Positions 48,279-56,878 of a stretch of DNA of 64,000 bases are shown here, piece after piece; position 1 is the stretch's first letter; the number at the start of each line of letters is the position of its first letter. The notes beneath the pieces were generated by a model, which was not told where the DNA came from, did not search any database, and saw only the letters and a program-made list of their open reading frames with translations. Where the stretch lies: contig NZ_VWPH01000002.1 of NCBI RefSeq assembly GCF_008630535.1, positions 62,001-126,000 on the forward strand, given 5' to 3'. Source of the stretch: Saccharopolyspora hirsuta (GTDB lineage Bacteria > Actinomycetota > Actinomycetes > Mycobacteriales > Pseudonocardiaceae). Made by a program: the position numbers and the translations under genes.

Positions 48279-48587
48279 TCAGGGGGTCTTCGGTGGCTGG
48301 CCGGTCTCGCCGGGGCCCTTGTCCTCGGGGGAACCGGGCTGCTCCGGGCCCTTGTCGTCGGTGGCCTTCGGCGGTTGGCCGTCGTGGTGGTCGCGCTTGA
48401 GCATGCCCTCGACCTTGCCGCTGACGGTCTCGATCTTGTCGTGGTACTTGCCGCCGGTCGCCTTGTCCAGGCTCGACTTTGCGGCGTCGAGTCCCTTCGC
48501 AGCGCTCGGACCCGCCTTCTCGGCGAGCTCCTCCGCCTTGCCCCTGGCCTGGTTCGCCAGTTCCTTGGCCTTGTCCAGGAATCCCAT
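48279..48587 (-). CDS. MT0933/Rv0909-like antitoxin-family protein
   Basis: The 102-aa hydrophilic protein starts GFLDKAKELANQARGKAEEL, AEKAGPSAAKGLDAAKSSLD, KATGGKYHDKIETVSGKVEG. This is the pattern of the MT0933 antitoxin family (FLDKAKxL ... GKYxDKIxxV) and also resembles CsbD-like stress proteins. A Pro/Gly/Asp-rich tail (about residues 72-102) follows. The family name comes from Rv0909 (paired with Rv0910), but no toxin partner of that kind is adjacent here, so the function may be unrelated. ATG 48587 follows GGGAGGCGAGAAG. It converges on the toxin-immunity island. Confidence 0.75.
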   Translation of the reverse strand: MGFLDKAKELANQARGKAEELAEKAGPSAAKGLDAAKSSLDKATGGKYHDKIETVSGKVEGMLKRDHHDGQPPKATDDKGPEQPGSPEDKGPGETGQPPKTP

Positions 48588-48783
48588 CTTCTCGCCTCCC
48601 GCGGCTGACGCCCGGTGAGCCAACGCCTGGCGCCGCTCCCGCGGCATTGCGGACCTCGTGCCCTCAACTGTAGTCGACATCACACCCGAGGTCGGCGGTA
48701 TCCCCGCCCGGCTCCCCGAGTGCGGGATGATGGAGGTGCGCCACCTGCGAAGATCGGGCGCGGAGCCGGCGGGAGGACTGGAG

Positions 48784-48954
48784 TTGAACGGCGACACAGG
48801 TCGGGACGAGCGGGAGCGGCGGCGCAAGCTCGCGGAGATCTTCGGCGACGTCCTGCCGGAGACCACCTCGGACGACCGGCCGGACCGGACGCCCGCCGAG
48901 GACGACGAGCGCTGGTACCGCGAGAACCGGCCACCGCACCACGACCCGCGCTGA
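48784..48954 (+). CDS. Small conserved actinobacterial protein
   Basis: A 56-codon gene from TTG 48784: NGDTGRDERERRRKLAEIFG, DVLPETTSDDRPDRTPAEDD, ERWYRENRPPHHDP. The RRRKLAEIFGDVLPETT and WYRENRPPHH ends are typical of a small uncharacterised protein that I associate with Pseudonocardiaceae. GGGAGGACTGGAG precedes the TTG. An in-frame start 126 bp upstream would add a non-conserved segment. Function unknown. It faces the mscL gene tail to tail. Confidence 0.7.
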   Translation: MNGDTGRDERERRRKLAEIFGDVLPETTSDDRPDRTPAEDDERWYRENRPPHHDPR

Positions 48955-48993
48955 TCCGCCGGGGCGCTGGCGGCCGCAGGGCCGTGCTGCTGC

Positions 48994-49455
48994 CTACTTC
49001 TTGTGGCCGTCGCCGGAGACCTTGGCCTTCTCCAGCTGGCTGGCCAGGCCCTTGACCGCGGGCAGGCCCTGCTCGCGGCGCAGCAGGTCGCGGATCTCCA
49101 GCAGCAGCTCGACGTCGGTCGGGTCCTCCGGGGTCTCCTCCTTGCCCTTCTTGCGCCGCTCGTTGATCGTCTTCATGGGCAGCACGAACAGGAAGTACAC
49201 CACCGCGGCGGTGATGAGGAAGGTGATCACCGCGTTGATCACCGCGGCGAAGTCGATGATCGACGCCTGGTTGCCCTCGCGTAGCTGGATGCTCAGGCCG
49301 GTGACGTTGCCGCCGCCGGTGGCCGCGATGATCGGCTTGATGATGCTGCTGGTGAAGGACGTGACCAGTGCGGTGAAGGCGCTGCCGACCACGACGGCGA
49401 CGGCCAGGTCGATCACGTTGCCGCGCATCAGGAAGTCCTTGAAGCCCTTGAACAC
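48994..49455 (-). CDS. mscL: Large-conductance mechanosensitive channel
   Basis: The 153-aa channel subunit reads FKGFKDFLMRGNVIDLAVAV at the N-terminus, VGSAFTALVTSFTSSIIKPI for the gate helix TM1 and AVINAVITFLITAAVVYFLF for TM2. A cytoplasmic helix, PTDVELLLEIRDLLRREQGL, follows. It forms a pentamer that opens under membrane tension to release osmolytes. GTG 49455 follows GAGGAGCATC. Its place between moaB2 and the galU block matches Mycobacterium. The toxin island and the two small genes are extra here. Confidence 0.95.
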   Translation of the reverse strand: MFKGFKDFLMRGNVIDLAVAVVVGSAFTALVTSFTSSIIKPIIAATGGGNVTGLSIQLREGNQASIIDFAAVINAVITFLITAAVVYFLFVLPMKTINERRKKGKEETPEDPTDVELLLEIRDLLRREQGLPAVKGLASQLEKAKVSGDGHKK

Positions 49456-49545
49456 GCTTGATGCTCCTCTCGAAGTCAGGGGTGATCCGACGCTCACGGA
49501 CGGATGAACGCCGAATCGATGGGGTAATCGGCGTAAGGATGCTAC

Positions 49546-50184
49546 TCAGCGCAGCGTAACGGTGACCGTCTGGTTGAGGGATGCTGCGGCCACCTCGCCC
49601 GCGAGCCGCTCCGGAAGTCCGACGAAGACGAGTCTGCCCTGGTCGCGGCGGTCCTGCTCGGGTTGGACCGCGATCACCGGGGTGTTCTCGGCGAGCACCG
49701 AACCGCCCTCCGACCGGGCGGCGGCTGTGACGATGTCCACCCGCCTGCCGGGGGCGAGGAAGTCGGCCACCTCCGGATCGGCGAGCCGGATCGGCGCGGA
49801 CACCGTCCCGCCGCCGGAGGCCGCGGTCGGCCCGTTGAAGCGCGCGTCGGTCAGCGGTTCACCGCGCCGGGCGGCGGCGCTGAGCACCCGGCCGAGCGCG
49901 GCGGGGGAGTCCCGCAGCGCCCCGTCCGGCACCAGCTCGACCGGCAGCTCGCGGCGCGTCACGTCCACTTCGGACAGGGCGCGGCCGGGCGGCAGGTCGC
50001 GCGCGGCGACGAGCACCGGCACCCCGGCCTGCGGCGGACCGTGGTGCTGGACGGCCAGCGCGGCCGCGAGCAGCAGCAGGGCGACTGCGGCGGATCTGCG
50101 CAGCAGCAGGACCCCGCGCCGGGCGCGGAAGAGGGCGGCGATGCGGTCGTGCGGCCTCGCGCTGAGGCGGTCTTTCGGCGTCAT
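49546..50184 (-). CDS. SAF-domain (CpaB/RcpC-like) membrane protein
   Basis: The 212-aa protein has a basic N-terminus, one membrane segment (LLLRRSAAVALLLLAAALAV, about residues 26-45) and an extracytoplasmic SAF domain, VPVLVAARDLPPGRALSEVD, VTRRELPVELVPDG. The RcpC-like part reads ADPEVADFLAPGRRVDIVTA. SAF/CpaB proteins take part in Flp pilus assembly, but this short actinobacterial form stands without pilus genes and its role is unknown. ATG 50184 follows GGAG at a long distance. It lies between mscL and the FmdB-like gene, all leftward. Confidence 0.82.
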   Translation of the reverse strand: MTPKDRLSARPHDRIAALFRARRGVLLLRRSAAVALLLLAAALAVQHHGPPQAGVPVLVAARDLPPGRALSEVDVTRRELPVELVPDGALRDSPAALGRVLSAAARRGEPLTDARFNGPTAASGGGTVSAPIRLADPEVADFLAPGRRVDIVTAAARSEGGSVLAENTPVIAVQPEQDRRDQGRLVFVGLPERLAGEVAAASLNQTVTVTLR

Positions 50185-50390
50185 GGTCGGCTCCGCTTCT
50201 CCGGGGGGATCGAACTCGTCCGAAGTTAGGGAGCTTTTCGCCGCTGCGGGAGGGGGATTCGAAAATCTGTGCACAAACCGGTCCGTTGTGGACAACTCGG
50301 ATCACTCGAACGAAATTCCGGTGATCACTCGCCGCGCACACGAAAATCGCCGACCGCGGCGGGGCGGTCGGCGAGCGGAGATCGGTGGGC

Positions 50391-50672
50391 TCAGGAAGCG
50401 GCGGCCGTCGTGGCCGAGGAGCTGCTCGACGACGAGTCGGACGACGAGCTGCTCGACGAGGTCGAGCTGCTGCTGGTCGAGCTCGACGAGTTCGACGACC
50501 GGTTGTCGGTGCGGTAGAAGCCGGAGCCCTTGAACACGATGCCCACGGCGTTGAACAGCTTCCGGAGCCGACCGGTGCACTTCGGGCACTCGGTGAGGGA
50601 GTCCTCGCTGAACGACTGCACCTGCTCGAAACGGTGGTCACACTCGGTGCAGGCGTACTGGTAAGTGGGCAC
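50391..50672 (-). CDS. FmdB-family zinc-ribbon protein
   Basis: The 93-aa protein has the FmdB/CxxC regulatory zinc ribbon PTYQYACTECDHRFEQVQSF with EDSLTECPKCTGRLRKLFNA and VGIVFKGSGFYRTD. The tail is an almost pure serine tract (about residues 58-93, Asn/Ser/Thr/Asp). The mycobacterial equivalent in this position is Rv0991c, reported as a redox-regulated chaperone-like protein. The two CxxC pairs would bind zinc here. The low-complexity tail suggests a disordered region. It lies before the convergent-strand folate gene. Confidence 0.88.
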   Translation of the reverse strand: MPTYQYACTECDHRFEQVQSFSEDSLTECPKCTGRLRKLFNAVGIVFKGSGFYRTDNRSSNSSSSTSSSSTSSSSSSSDSSSSSSSATTAAAS

Positions 50673-50769
50673 GGCCGCGAACCTCCGGCATCTCGTCCTG
50701 GCACTCGAACTACAAGAGTGCTAACCCGATAATGCTTCAGAAGAGGTGTCCAGCGCAAACAGGCCTGTG

Positions 50770-51366
50770 TCACACGGGTAGCGACACGACACCGCGCTGC
50801 GGGGTCAGCACCCCGGTCATCCGCACGTCGTGCGGCTCCCCGGGCAGCTCGGGCACGAACTCCTCGTCCCGGACCACCGCGATCAGCGGCGCCGCCGGAT
50901 CGGCCATCGGCAGCGACCGGTCGTAGTAGCCCGCGCCGCGCCCCAGCCGCACGCCCCGCCGGTCCACGGCCAGCGCCGGGACCAGCAGCGCCCCGGCCTC
51001 GCCGACGGCGGCGGCGCCGAGCCGCTGACCTGCGGGTTCCAGCAGGTTGAAACCCGCCTCGCGCAGCGAGTCCGGGCCGGTGTAGTCGGCCCACTCCAGC
51101 GGCTGGCGGCGGTTCACCACCGGCAGCAGCACCCGCAGCCCCGCCGCGCGCAGAGCCTCCAGCAGGTCCGGTGAGCCCGGCTCGCCGCCGACCGGCACGT
51201 AGGCCGCGACGGTCCGGACCGGGTGCTCGGCCAGCCAGGCGAGCGCGGCCTCCTGCAGCGCCCTGGCCTCGGCCGAGCGGGTGGTTTCGTCCATGTCACG
51301 GCGCTGCTGCAACAGCCTGCGGCGCCACTCGGCCTTCGTCGTACACGATTCGTCCAGCGAGCTCAC
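50770..51366 (-). CDS. 5-formyltetrahydrofolate cyclo-ligase
   Basis: The 198-aa enzyme converts 5-formyl-THF to 5,10-methenyl-THF using ATP. Motifs are TKAEWRRRLLQQRRDMDETT at the N-terminus, VAAYVPVGGEPGSPDLLEAL for the folate site and the phosphate-binding signature DRRGVRLGRGAGYYDRSLPM (about residues 137-156). DVRMTGVLTPQRGV ends the protein. GTG 51366 is used because homologs begin shortly before KAEWRRRLL. It is divergent from galU by 37 bp, as in Mycobacterium (Rv0992c-galU). Confidence 0.93.
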   Translation of the reverse strand: MSSLDESCTTKAEWRRRLLQQRRDMDETTRSAEARALQEAALAWLAEHPVRTVAAYVPVGGEPGSPDLLEALRAAGLRVLLPVVNRRQPLEWADYTGPDSLREAGFNLLEPAGQRLGAAAVGEAGALLVPALAVDRRGVRLGRGAGYYDRSLPMADPAAPLIAVVRDEEFVPELPGEPHDVRMTGVLTPQRGVVSLPV

Positions 51367-51403
51367 GGTTCCACTGTAGGTTTGCCCGATAGGCTCCCTG
51401 GCC

Positions 51404-52318
51404 ATGAGCAGCCCGACGAGCACGCCCATCGCGTTCCGGACCGCCATCGTGCCCGCAGCCGGCCTGGGAACCCGGTTCCTGCCGACCACGAAGGCGGTGC
51501 CCAAGGAGTTGCTCCCGGTCGTGGACACCCCCGGGATCGAACTGGTCGCCGCCGAAGCGGCCGAGGCGGGCGCACAACGCCTGATCATCGTGACCTCGCC
51601 GGACAAGGGCGCGGTCGCCGACTACTTCACACCGCAGCCCGAGCTCGAGCGGACGCTCGAGGAGCGCGGCAAGGACGCGCTGCTGGAGAAGGTCCGCCGC
51701 GCGCCCGGCCTGCTCTCCGCCGAGACCGCGACGCAGGAGCAGGCCCTCGGGCTCGGCCACGCCGTGGGCTGCGCGGAGCCGAACCTGACCGACGCCGACG
51801 ACGCGGTCGCCGTGCTGCTGCCCGACGACCTGGTGCTGCCCACCGGCGTGCTGCGGCGGATGGCCGAGGTCCGCGCCCGGCACGGCGGCAGCGTGCTGTG
51901 CGCCTTCGACGTGCCGCGCGAGCAGATCTCCGCCTACGGCGTGTTCGACGTCACCGACACCGACGACGAGGACGTCAAGCAGGTCCGGGGCATGGTCGAG
52001 AAGCCGGCGCCGGAGCAGGCCCCGTCCACCTTCGCCGCGGCCGGTCGCTACCTGCTGGACCGCGCCGTCTTCGACGCGCTGCGCCGCATCGAGCCCGGTG
52101 CCGGAGGTGAGCTGCAGCTCACCGATGCCGTAGCGTTGCTGATCTCCGAAGGACACCCGGTGCACGTGGTGGTCCATCGCGGTGGGCGACACGACTTGGG
52201 AAATCCTGGCGGTTTCCTCAAAGCTGCGGTGGACTTCGCGCTGAAGGATCCCGAGTACGGGCCGGACCTGCGGTCCTGGCTCGTCGAGCGGATCGCGGAG
52301 AACGACGGGGTGTCCTGA
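51404..52318 (+). CDS. galU: UTP-glucose-1-phosphate uridylyltransferase
   Basis: The 304-aa enzyme makes UDP-glucose for envelope polysaccharides and for the GalT reaction upstream. It has the nucleotide loop VPAAGLGTRFLPTTKAVPKE (about residues 14-33), LLPVVDTPGIELVAAEAAEA, EQALGLGHAVGCAEPNLTDA and VRGMVEKPAPEQAPSTFAAA. YLLDRAVFDALRRIEPGAGG and HDLGNPGGFLKAAVDFAL follow. ATG 51404 is the start. It opens the rightward galU-glp-rimJ-glpR run found in Mycobacterium and Corynebacterium. Confidence 0.95.
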   Translation: MSSPTSTPIAFRTAIVPAAGLGTRFLPTTKAVPKELLPVVDTPGIELVAAEAAEAGAQRLIIVTSPDKGAVADYFTPQPELERTLEERGKDALLEKVRRAPGLLSAETATQEQALGLGHAVGCAEPNLTDADDAVAVLLPDDLVLPTGVLRRMAEVRARHGGSVLCAFDVPREQISAYGVFDVTDTDDEDVKQVRGMVEKPAPEQAPSTFAAAGRYLLDRAVFDALRRIEPGAGGELQLTDAVALLISEGHPVHVVVHRGGRHDLGNPGGFLKAAVDFALKDPEYGPDLRSWLVERIAENDGVS

Positions 52319-52409
52319 ACGGCCCGAGCGCTCGCCGCCTCCGCCGGGACAGGACGTGATGACAGCCACGCCGGGCGGCGGCTCGGTGCGCGGGAAGAGG
52401 ACGACAGCC

Positions 52410-53633
52410 ATGAGGTCAGTGGACGAGCAACTCGCACGCGTGCTCACGGCGGCTGTCCGGCCCGCACCGGTCCGGGTGGCGATCTCCGAGGCGCAGGGCC
52501 TGCTGTGCGCGGAGGAGGTCGTCGCCGAGCAGGCGCTGCCCGGGTTCGACCAGGCCGCAGTGGACGGGTACGCGGTGCGCAGCGTGGACGTGCAGGCCGC
52601 CGCAGACGAGTCGACCGTGCTGCCGGTCGTCGGCGAGATCCCGGTCGGCTCCCGGCAGCCCCGACGGCTGCAGCCCGGCCAGGCGGTCCGGGTGGACACC
52701 GGGGCGCCGCTGCCGACGCTGGCCGACGCCGTCGTCCCGCTGGACTACACCGACGAGCACCCGGCCAAGGTCACCGTGCGCCGCCCGGTGCCCTCGGCGG
52801 CGTTCGTCCGCCGCACCGGCGAGGACGTGCAGACCGGCGACGTGGCGGTGCGCCGCGGGGCGCCGATCGGGTCCGCGCAGGTCGGGCTGCTGGCCGCGGT
52901 GGGCCGCGACAAGGTGCTGGTGCACCCGCGGCCGCGGGTGTCGGTGATCTCCGTCGGCGAGGAGCTGGTGGACGTGGACCGCACGCCCGGCCAGGGCCAG
53001 GTCTACGACGTGAACTCCTACGCGCTGTCCGCGGCCGCTCGGGACGCGGGCGCCGAGGTCACCCGCGTCGGCATCATGAGCAGCGATCCGCGCCGGTTGC
53101 GCGAGGTCGTGGAGGGGCGGCTGCTGCTCTCGGAGATCGTCGTGGTCGCCGGTGGCGTCGGCGGTGCGGCCGGGGCCGAGGTCCGGGCGGCGCTGTCCGA
53201 CCTCGGTGAGCTCGACGTGACCAGGGTCGCGATGCAACCCGGGTCGGTGCAGGGCTTCGGACGCCTGGGGCCCGACGAGATCCCCACCTTCATGCTGCCC
53301 AGCAACCCGGTGAGCGCGCTGGTGGTGTTCGAGGTGCTGGTGCGACCGCTGATCCGCGCCGCCCTCGGCAAGCCCAACCCGCACCGCCGCACCGTGACCG
53401 CCGAGCTGCTCTCGCCGATCACCTCCACCGAGGGGCGGCGGGGCTTCCTGCGCGGCCAGCTGCTGCGCGACCCGAAGAACGGCTCCTACCTGGTGCAACC
53501 GCTGGGCACCTCGGGATCGCACCTGCTCGCCTCGCTGGCCGAGGCGAACTGCCTGGTGGTGGTGGACGAGGAGGTCACCGAGATCGGCGCGGGAGAAGAG
53601 GTCCAGGTCCGCTTCCTGTCGCAGCGCGCCTGA
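52410..53633 (+). CDS. glp: Gephyrin-like molybdotransferase Glp (MoeA family)
   Basis: The 407-aa MoeA-type protein begins SVDEQLARVLTAAVRPAPVR, then LPGFDQAAVDGYAVRSVDVQ and VDTGAPLPTLADAVVPLDYT. The domain III active-site loop, usually TGGxSxGxxD, here reads VVAGGVGGAAGAEVRAALSD, losing the Ser and Asp. FGRLGPDEIPTFMLPSNPVS follows. In Corynebacterium a Glp of this kind binds FtsZ and its membrane receptor GLPR. The same receptor-type gene lies two genes downstream (54587). ATG 52410 follows GAAGAGGACGAC. A role in division rather than cofactor synthesis is a good inference. Confidence 0.88.
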   Translation: MRSVDEQLARVLTAAVRPAPVRVAISEAQGLLCAEEVVAEQALPGFDQAAVDGYAVRSVDVQAAADESTVLPVVGEIPVGSRQPRRLQPGQAVRVDTGAPLPTLADAVVPLDYTDEHPAKVTVRRPVPSAAFVRRTGEDVQTGDVAVRRGAPIGSAQVGLLAAVGRDKVLVHPRPRVSVISVGEELVDVDRTPGQGQVYDVNSYALSAAARDAGAEVTRVGIMSSDPRRLREVVEGRLLLSEIVVVAGGVGGAAGAEVRAALSDLGELDVTRVAMQPGSVQGFGRLGPDEIPTFMLPSNPVSALVVFEVLVRPLIRAALGKPNPHRRTVTAELLSPITSTEGRRGFLRGQLLRDPKNGSYLVQPLGTSGSHLLASLAEANCLVVVDEEVTEIGAGEEVQVRFLSQRA

Positions 53634-53640
53634 GCCGCCG

Positions 53641-54306
53641 ATGCAGCCCACCGACGCTGATGGGTTCCCGGTCGGCCGCCACCCCGGCTGGCCGGCCAGG
53701 CTCGGGCCGCTGGTCACCGCGCGCGGTGCGGTCGCGCTGCGCCCGCCGCGCCTGCGCGACGCGTCGGCGTGGAGCCGCACCCGGCTGCACGACCGGACCT
53801 ACCTGCAGCAGTGGGAGCCCACGGCCGTCGGCGGCTGGCAGGAGCGCAACGCCGCGACGGCGTGGCCCGCGCAGTGGGCGGCGCTGCGCGGCATGGCCCG
53901 CCGCGGCCAGGCGCTGCCGTTCAGCATCACCGTGGACGGCGAGTTCGCCGGCCAGCTGACCATCGGCAACATCGTGCGGGGCGCGCTGCGCTCCGGGTGG
54001 ATCGGCTACTGGGTCGCCGAGCGGCTGGCCGGTGGTGGCGTGGCCACCGCCGGGGTCGCGCTCGCCGTCGACCACTGCTTCGGCCCGGTCGGGCTGCACC
54101 GGCTGGAAGCCACCGTGCGGCCCGAGAACCTGCCCAGCGTCCGGGTTCTGGAGAAGTCCGGGTTCCGCCGCGAGGGGCTGTTCCGGCGCTACCTGGACGT
54201 GGCCGGGGACTGGCGGGACCACTACGTGTACGCGCTGACCGCGGAGGAGGTCCCGGAGGGCGCGGTCGCGCGGCTGGTCCGCGGCGGCGGGGCCAGCCGC
54301 CCCTGA
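53641..54306 (+). CDS. rimJ: GNAT acetyltransferase, RimJ-like
   Basis: The 221-aa protein is a GNAT-fold acetyltransferase of the RimJ/RimL type. It shows TARGAVALRPPRLRDASAWS, LTIGNIVRGALRSGWIGYWV and the acetyl-CoA helix LAGGGVATAGVALAVDHCF. LHRLEATVRPENLPSVRVLE, KSGFRREGLFRRYLDVAGDW follow. RimJ acetylates ribosomal protein N-termini in E. coli. In this actinobacterial block the substrate is unproven. It begins seven bases after glp, probably in one transcript. Confidence 0.9.
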   Translation: MQPTDADGFPVGRHPGWPARLGPLVTARGAVALRPPRLRDASAWSRTRLHDRTYLQQWEPTAVGGWQERNAATAWPAQWAALRGMARRGQALPFSITVDGEFAGQLTIGNIVRGALRSGWIGYWVAERLAGGGVATAGVALAVDHCFGPVGLHRLEATVRPENLPSVRVLEKSGFRREGLFRRYLDVAGDWRDHYVYALTAEEVPEGAVARLVRGGGASRP

Positions 54307-54586
54307 CGGCCGAACCGGCGGGAGATCTTGATCACGCACCGTCACCGCTGGCGCGGCGGGATTTCGCGGAAATTGCACCGAACGGACGCATGATCAGACG
54401 CATTCGGCGGTGTGGAGACCGACACGCCGATGTCGATGTTGCCGCTGACTCCGCTGAACGTGGGGTTTTCTGGGCCGCGGGGAACCTACCGTGTTCGGCG
54501 TGGCTCCAACACGGGAGTGACAGATGTGACTAGCGTGGCGATCGCAGACTCGTGTGCTGCCGGTGGCCAGGGGGAGGTGGCGAGGC

Positions 54587-55351
54587 ATGCCCAGTTCGTT
54601 GATCTTCGCTGCACTGGCGGCGGCGTGGCTGGTGGTGCTGGCGCCGATGTTCGCCCGCCGCCGCCAGGAAGTGTCCAAGACCACCGATTCCGCGCTCGCC
54701 GCGAGGGTGGTCCGCCGCGGCAGCGGTCGGCGTCCGGCAACGCCCGGAGCCGCGACAACCGACAGGGTGGAGGAGGCCGGGATGTCTGACACCGAGCTGG
54801 ACGACGCGGTCGAGGAGCACGACACCGACGACAACTCGTGGCGCCGGGTGAACGGCGACGACGTCCGCGCCGGTCGCCGCTACCGGCCCGGCCGCGGCGG
54901 GTTCGACCCGGAGGCCGCCGCGCTGGCGGCCCGCGCCAAGTACGCCCGGCGGCAGCGGATCGTGGTCGCCATGCTCGCGGCCGCGGTCGTGACGGCGCTG
55001 CTGGCGGGACTGCTGTGGCCGGTCCTGTGGTGGCTGCACGGCATCATCGACCTGGTGATCGTCGGCTACCTCACGTACCTGCGCCGCCAGGTCCGCATCG
55101 AGGAGGACATCCGCTCCCGCCGCCTCGCCCGCATGAACGGCGAGCGCGACGAGGTCGAGTACGCCGACGAGTACGACGAGGACCTCCACGACGACGAGTA
55201 CGACGACGCGGCCGAGGACGAGGTCGTCGAGCGCCGTGACACCCGCCAGACCACCCGCGCGGTCCGCGTCGAGATCGACGACGAGGACCCGATGTTCGAC
55301 GAGCTGGACGAACGCACCTGGGAGCCCTACCGCCGAGCGGCCGGGGAGTGA
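54587..55351 (+). CDS. glpR: Glp receptor GlpR/SepX-like divisome membrane protein
   Basis: The 254-aa protein has an N-terminal membrane segment, PSSLIFAALAAAWLVVLAPM, followed by FARRRQEVSKTTDSALAARV, a motif that is the hallmark of the actinobacterial SepX/GlpR family. A central pair of membrane segments reads RIVVAMLAAAVVTALLAGLL and WWLHGIIDLVIVGYLTYLRR, and a long acidic Asp/Glu-rich tail ends DERTWEPYRRA. In Streptomyces and Corynebacterium the family works at the septum with FtsZ and Glp. ATG 54587 follows GGGGGAGGTGG. The 280 bp between rimJ and this gene hold no gene that I can see. Confidence 0.85.
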   Translation: MPSSLIFAALAAAWLVVLAPMFARRRQEVSKTTDSALAARVVRRGSGRRPATPGAATTDRVEEAGMSDTELDDAVEEHDTDDNSWRRVNGDDVRAGRRYRPGRGGFDPEAAALAARAKYARRQRIVVAMLAAAVVTALLAGLLWPVLWWLHGIIDLVIVGYLTYLRRQVRIEEDIRSRRLARMNGERDEVEYADEYDEDLHDDEYDDAAEDEVVERRDTRQTTRAVRVEIDDEDPMFDELDERTWEPYRRAAGE

Positions 55352-55448
55352 TCCCGACCCCGTGGAGGGGGGTGCTGCGAACCCCCGATTCGGGCCTTGC
55401 TAGAGTACTGACAACAACAAAGCCGAGAGGCCGAAAACCTCGAGGCAA

Positions 55449-55521
55449 GGGGCTGTAGCGCAGTTGGTAGCGCGTCTCGTTCGCATCGAGAAGGTCAGGG
55501 GTTCGATTCCCCTCAGCTCCA
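55449..55521 (+). tRNA. tRNA-Ala(CGC)
   Basis: GGGGCTG pairs with CAGCTCC (one G-U), D arm GCGC-AGTTGGTA-GCGC, anticodon arm TCTCG-TTCGCAT-CGAGA with anticodon CGC, T arm AGGGG-TTCGATT-CCCCT, discriminator A. CCA is not encoded. TTGCTAGAGTACTG about 45 bp upstream is a possible promoter region. Confidence 0.95.
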
Positions 55522-55530
55522 CGCAATGGG

Positions 55531-55563
55531 AGGCTCGTGCTCGCGGAGAGCGCGAGCCTTTTT
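55531..55563 (+). terminator. Rho-independent terminator of tRNA-Ala
   Basis: AGGCTCG-TGCTC-GCG-GAG-AG-CGCGAGCCT forms a hairpin directly followed by TTTTT, ten bases after the tRNA. Confidence 0.85.
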
Positions 55564-55768
55564 GCGTTCCGCGTGTCTATCGCGGGGGCCGAGCCCCCGC
55601 GGCCCCCACGGTGCGGTGGTTGCTTTTCGTCGGCTCCTCGCGCGGGTGGGTTCTAGGCCTGGGTGGGGACCAGCTCCTCCGGGAGCGCTTCGGACGTCCA
55701 GCCCAGGGGTGGTGCGGGACCGGGTGCGGCGACGTCTCACCACCTCCTGGGGAGGGGTGGGGACGGTT

Positions 55769-55943
55769 GCGATTTCGATTGAAATTGGCGGATGTCGCCA
55801 CCGCAGGTTCCGTCGCAGCGCAACAGCGCCGATTTCGATTGAAATCGCATCCCGCAAGGCGACCACCTACCGCTTTGAACCCTGAGCAACCCCGCACCCA
55901 AACAGCACCGCTCCTCGCCAACCCCACCCGGTATCACCGCTGA
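55769..55943 (+). repeat. Dispersed repeat C, copy 2
   Basis: GCGATTTCGATTGAAATTGG (55769-55788) and CGATTTC-GATT-GAAATCG (55830-55847) flank AGGTTCCGTCG. ACCGCTTTGAACCC, GAGCAACCCCGCACCC and CTCCTCGCC follow, in the order seen at 44133-44330. The rest of the 491-bp gap between tRNA-Ala and the XRE gene shows no gene. Confidence 0.75.
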
Positions 55944-56012
55944 GCTCCTGGGGTTGATGCTGACTGCCCGCTGATCGCTCGGTGCTGCCCTCCGTGCTTG
56001 CCCGGGGTGGGG

Positions 56013-56759
56013 TCAGGGGCACCTGGGGAGCAGGGATTGGGCGGGTTTCGGGGTTGGGGCGAGCATCAGGTCGCTGATGTAGACGTTTCTGTTGCCGTAG
56101 TAGTCCGTTGCCAGGCGGAGCCAGGTGTCGCTGGTTCCCCGGGTGGTTCCCGCTTCGTCGATCCAGGTGTAGCGGACTCCTGTCGTCCAGCAGGCGACTG
56201 CGTGGGTTCCGGGCCAGATCTCGCCCGCTCGGGTTTCGGCCAGCGGGTCCGGGGTCCAGTGGGTCCAGTTGTAGGTCGCCACCTGGAGCGGGACCAGTGG
56301 TTCTCCGGTTCCCCTGGCGGGGTCGGGGGTCAGGAGGAGCACGGCCGTCGCGCCCGCTGCCGCGCCGAGGGCCAGGGCGCTGGCCGAGGTGATCAGGACC
56401 GTGCGGAGGCGGTACTTCGGCGGGGCCTTCGGTTCCGGTTTCGGGGCTGTTTCCCAGACCCGCTTGCGGGCTTCCATCCAGCGCGGCAGGTCCTCCTCGG
56501 CGATCCCGCAGACCAGCAGGTAGATCTCCAGGTTCGTCTTGTTCGGGGCGCGCTTTCCGGTGAGCATGTCGCTGAGGGTGCTGCGGGCCAGGCTCGGCTG
56601 GTGGCCGCTCCGCGGCGGGAGGCGTTTGGCCGCGCGTTCCACACCCGCGTAGGACAGGCCCGCGCGGTTCCGCGCGGCGTTCAGCAGCTCGGTGAACTCG
56701 TCGCGGGTCGTGCTGCGGTCGGGGTCCAGTGGCTCGGATTCCTCGCCGACATCCTGCAC
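56013..56759 (-). CDS. XRE-type helix-turn-helix transmembrane protein with extracytoplasmic domain
   Basis: The 248-aa protein has a cytoplasmic XRE-like part, TTRDEFTELLNAARNRAGLS, YAGVERAAKRLPPRSGHQPS, LARSTLSDMLTGKRAPNKTN (about residues 16-75). A Pro/Lys linker and one membrane segment follow (RTVLITSASALALGAAAGAT, about 118-140). The outside domain has VATYNWTHWTPDPLAETRAG, VACWTTGVRYTWIDEAGTTR and LRLATDYYGNRNVYISDLML, which looks like a small beta domain of the SH3/cell-wall type. GTG 56759 follows GGGGAGG. It is divergent from the ATPase gene over a 233-bp region holding a perfect palindrome. It may transmit an outside signal to that promoter. Confidence 0.75.
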   Translation of the reverse strand: MQDVGEESEPLDPDRSTTRDEFTELLNAARNRAGLSYAGVERAAKRLPPRSGHQPSLARSTLSDMLTGKRAPNKTNLEIYLLVCGIAEEDLPRWMEARKRVWETAPKPEPKAPPKYRLRTVLITSASALALGAAAGATAVLLLTPDPARGTGEPLVPLQVATYNWTHWTPDPLAETRAGEIWPGTHAVACWTTGVRYTWIDEAGTTRGTSDTWLRLATDYYGNRNVYISDLMLAPTPKPAQSLLPRCP

Positions 56760-56878
56760 TGCTGGGGCCTCCCCACTCCATCCGAAGCCGTTCGACAGCG
56801 TTCGGCGAACGGGCCGGGTGCTTGTCGGACACGGTAGCGCCGTCTCGGGGCCCAACGGCCGCGAACAGCGAAAATGCC

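Noticed and set aside
48279..48587. MT0933-like gene as the antitoxin of the neighbouring deaminase
   Set aside because: Imm1 is the coupled partner of the deaminase. The MT0933-like gene is convergent, outside the duplicated terminators, and its family partners are different.
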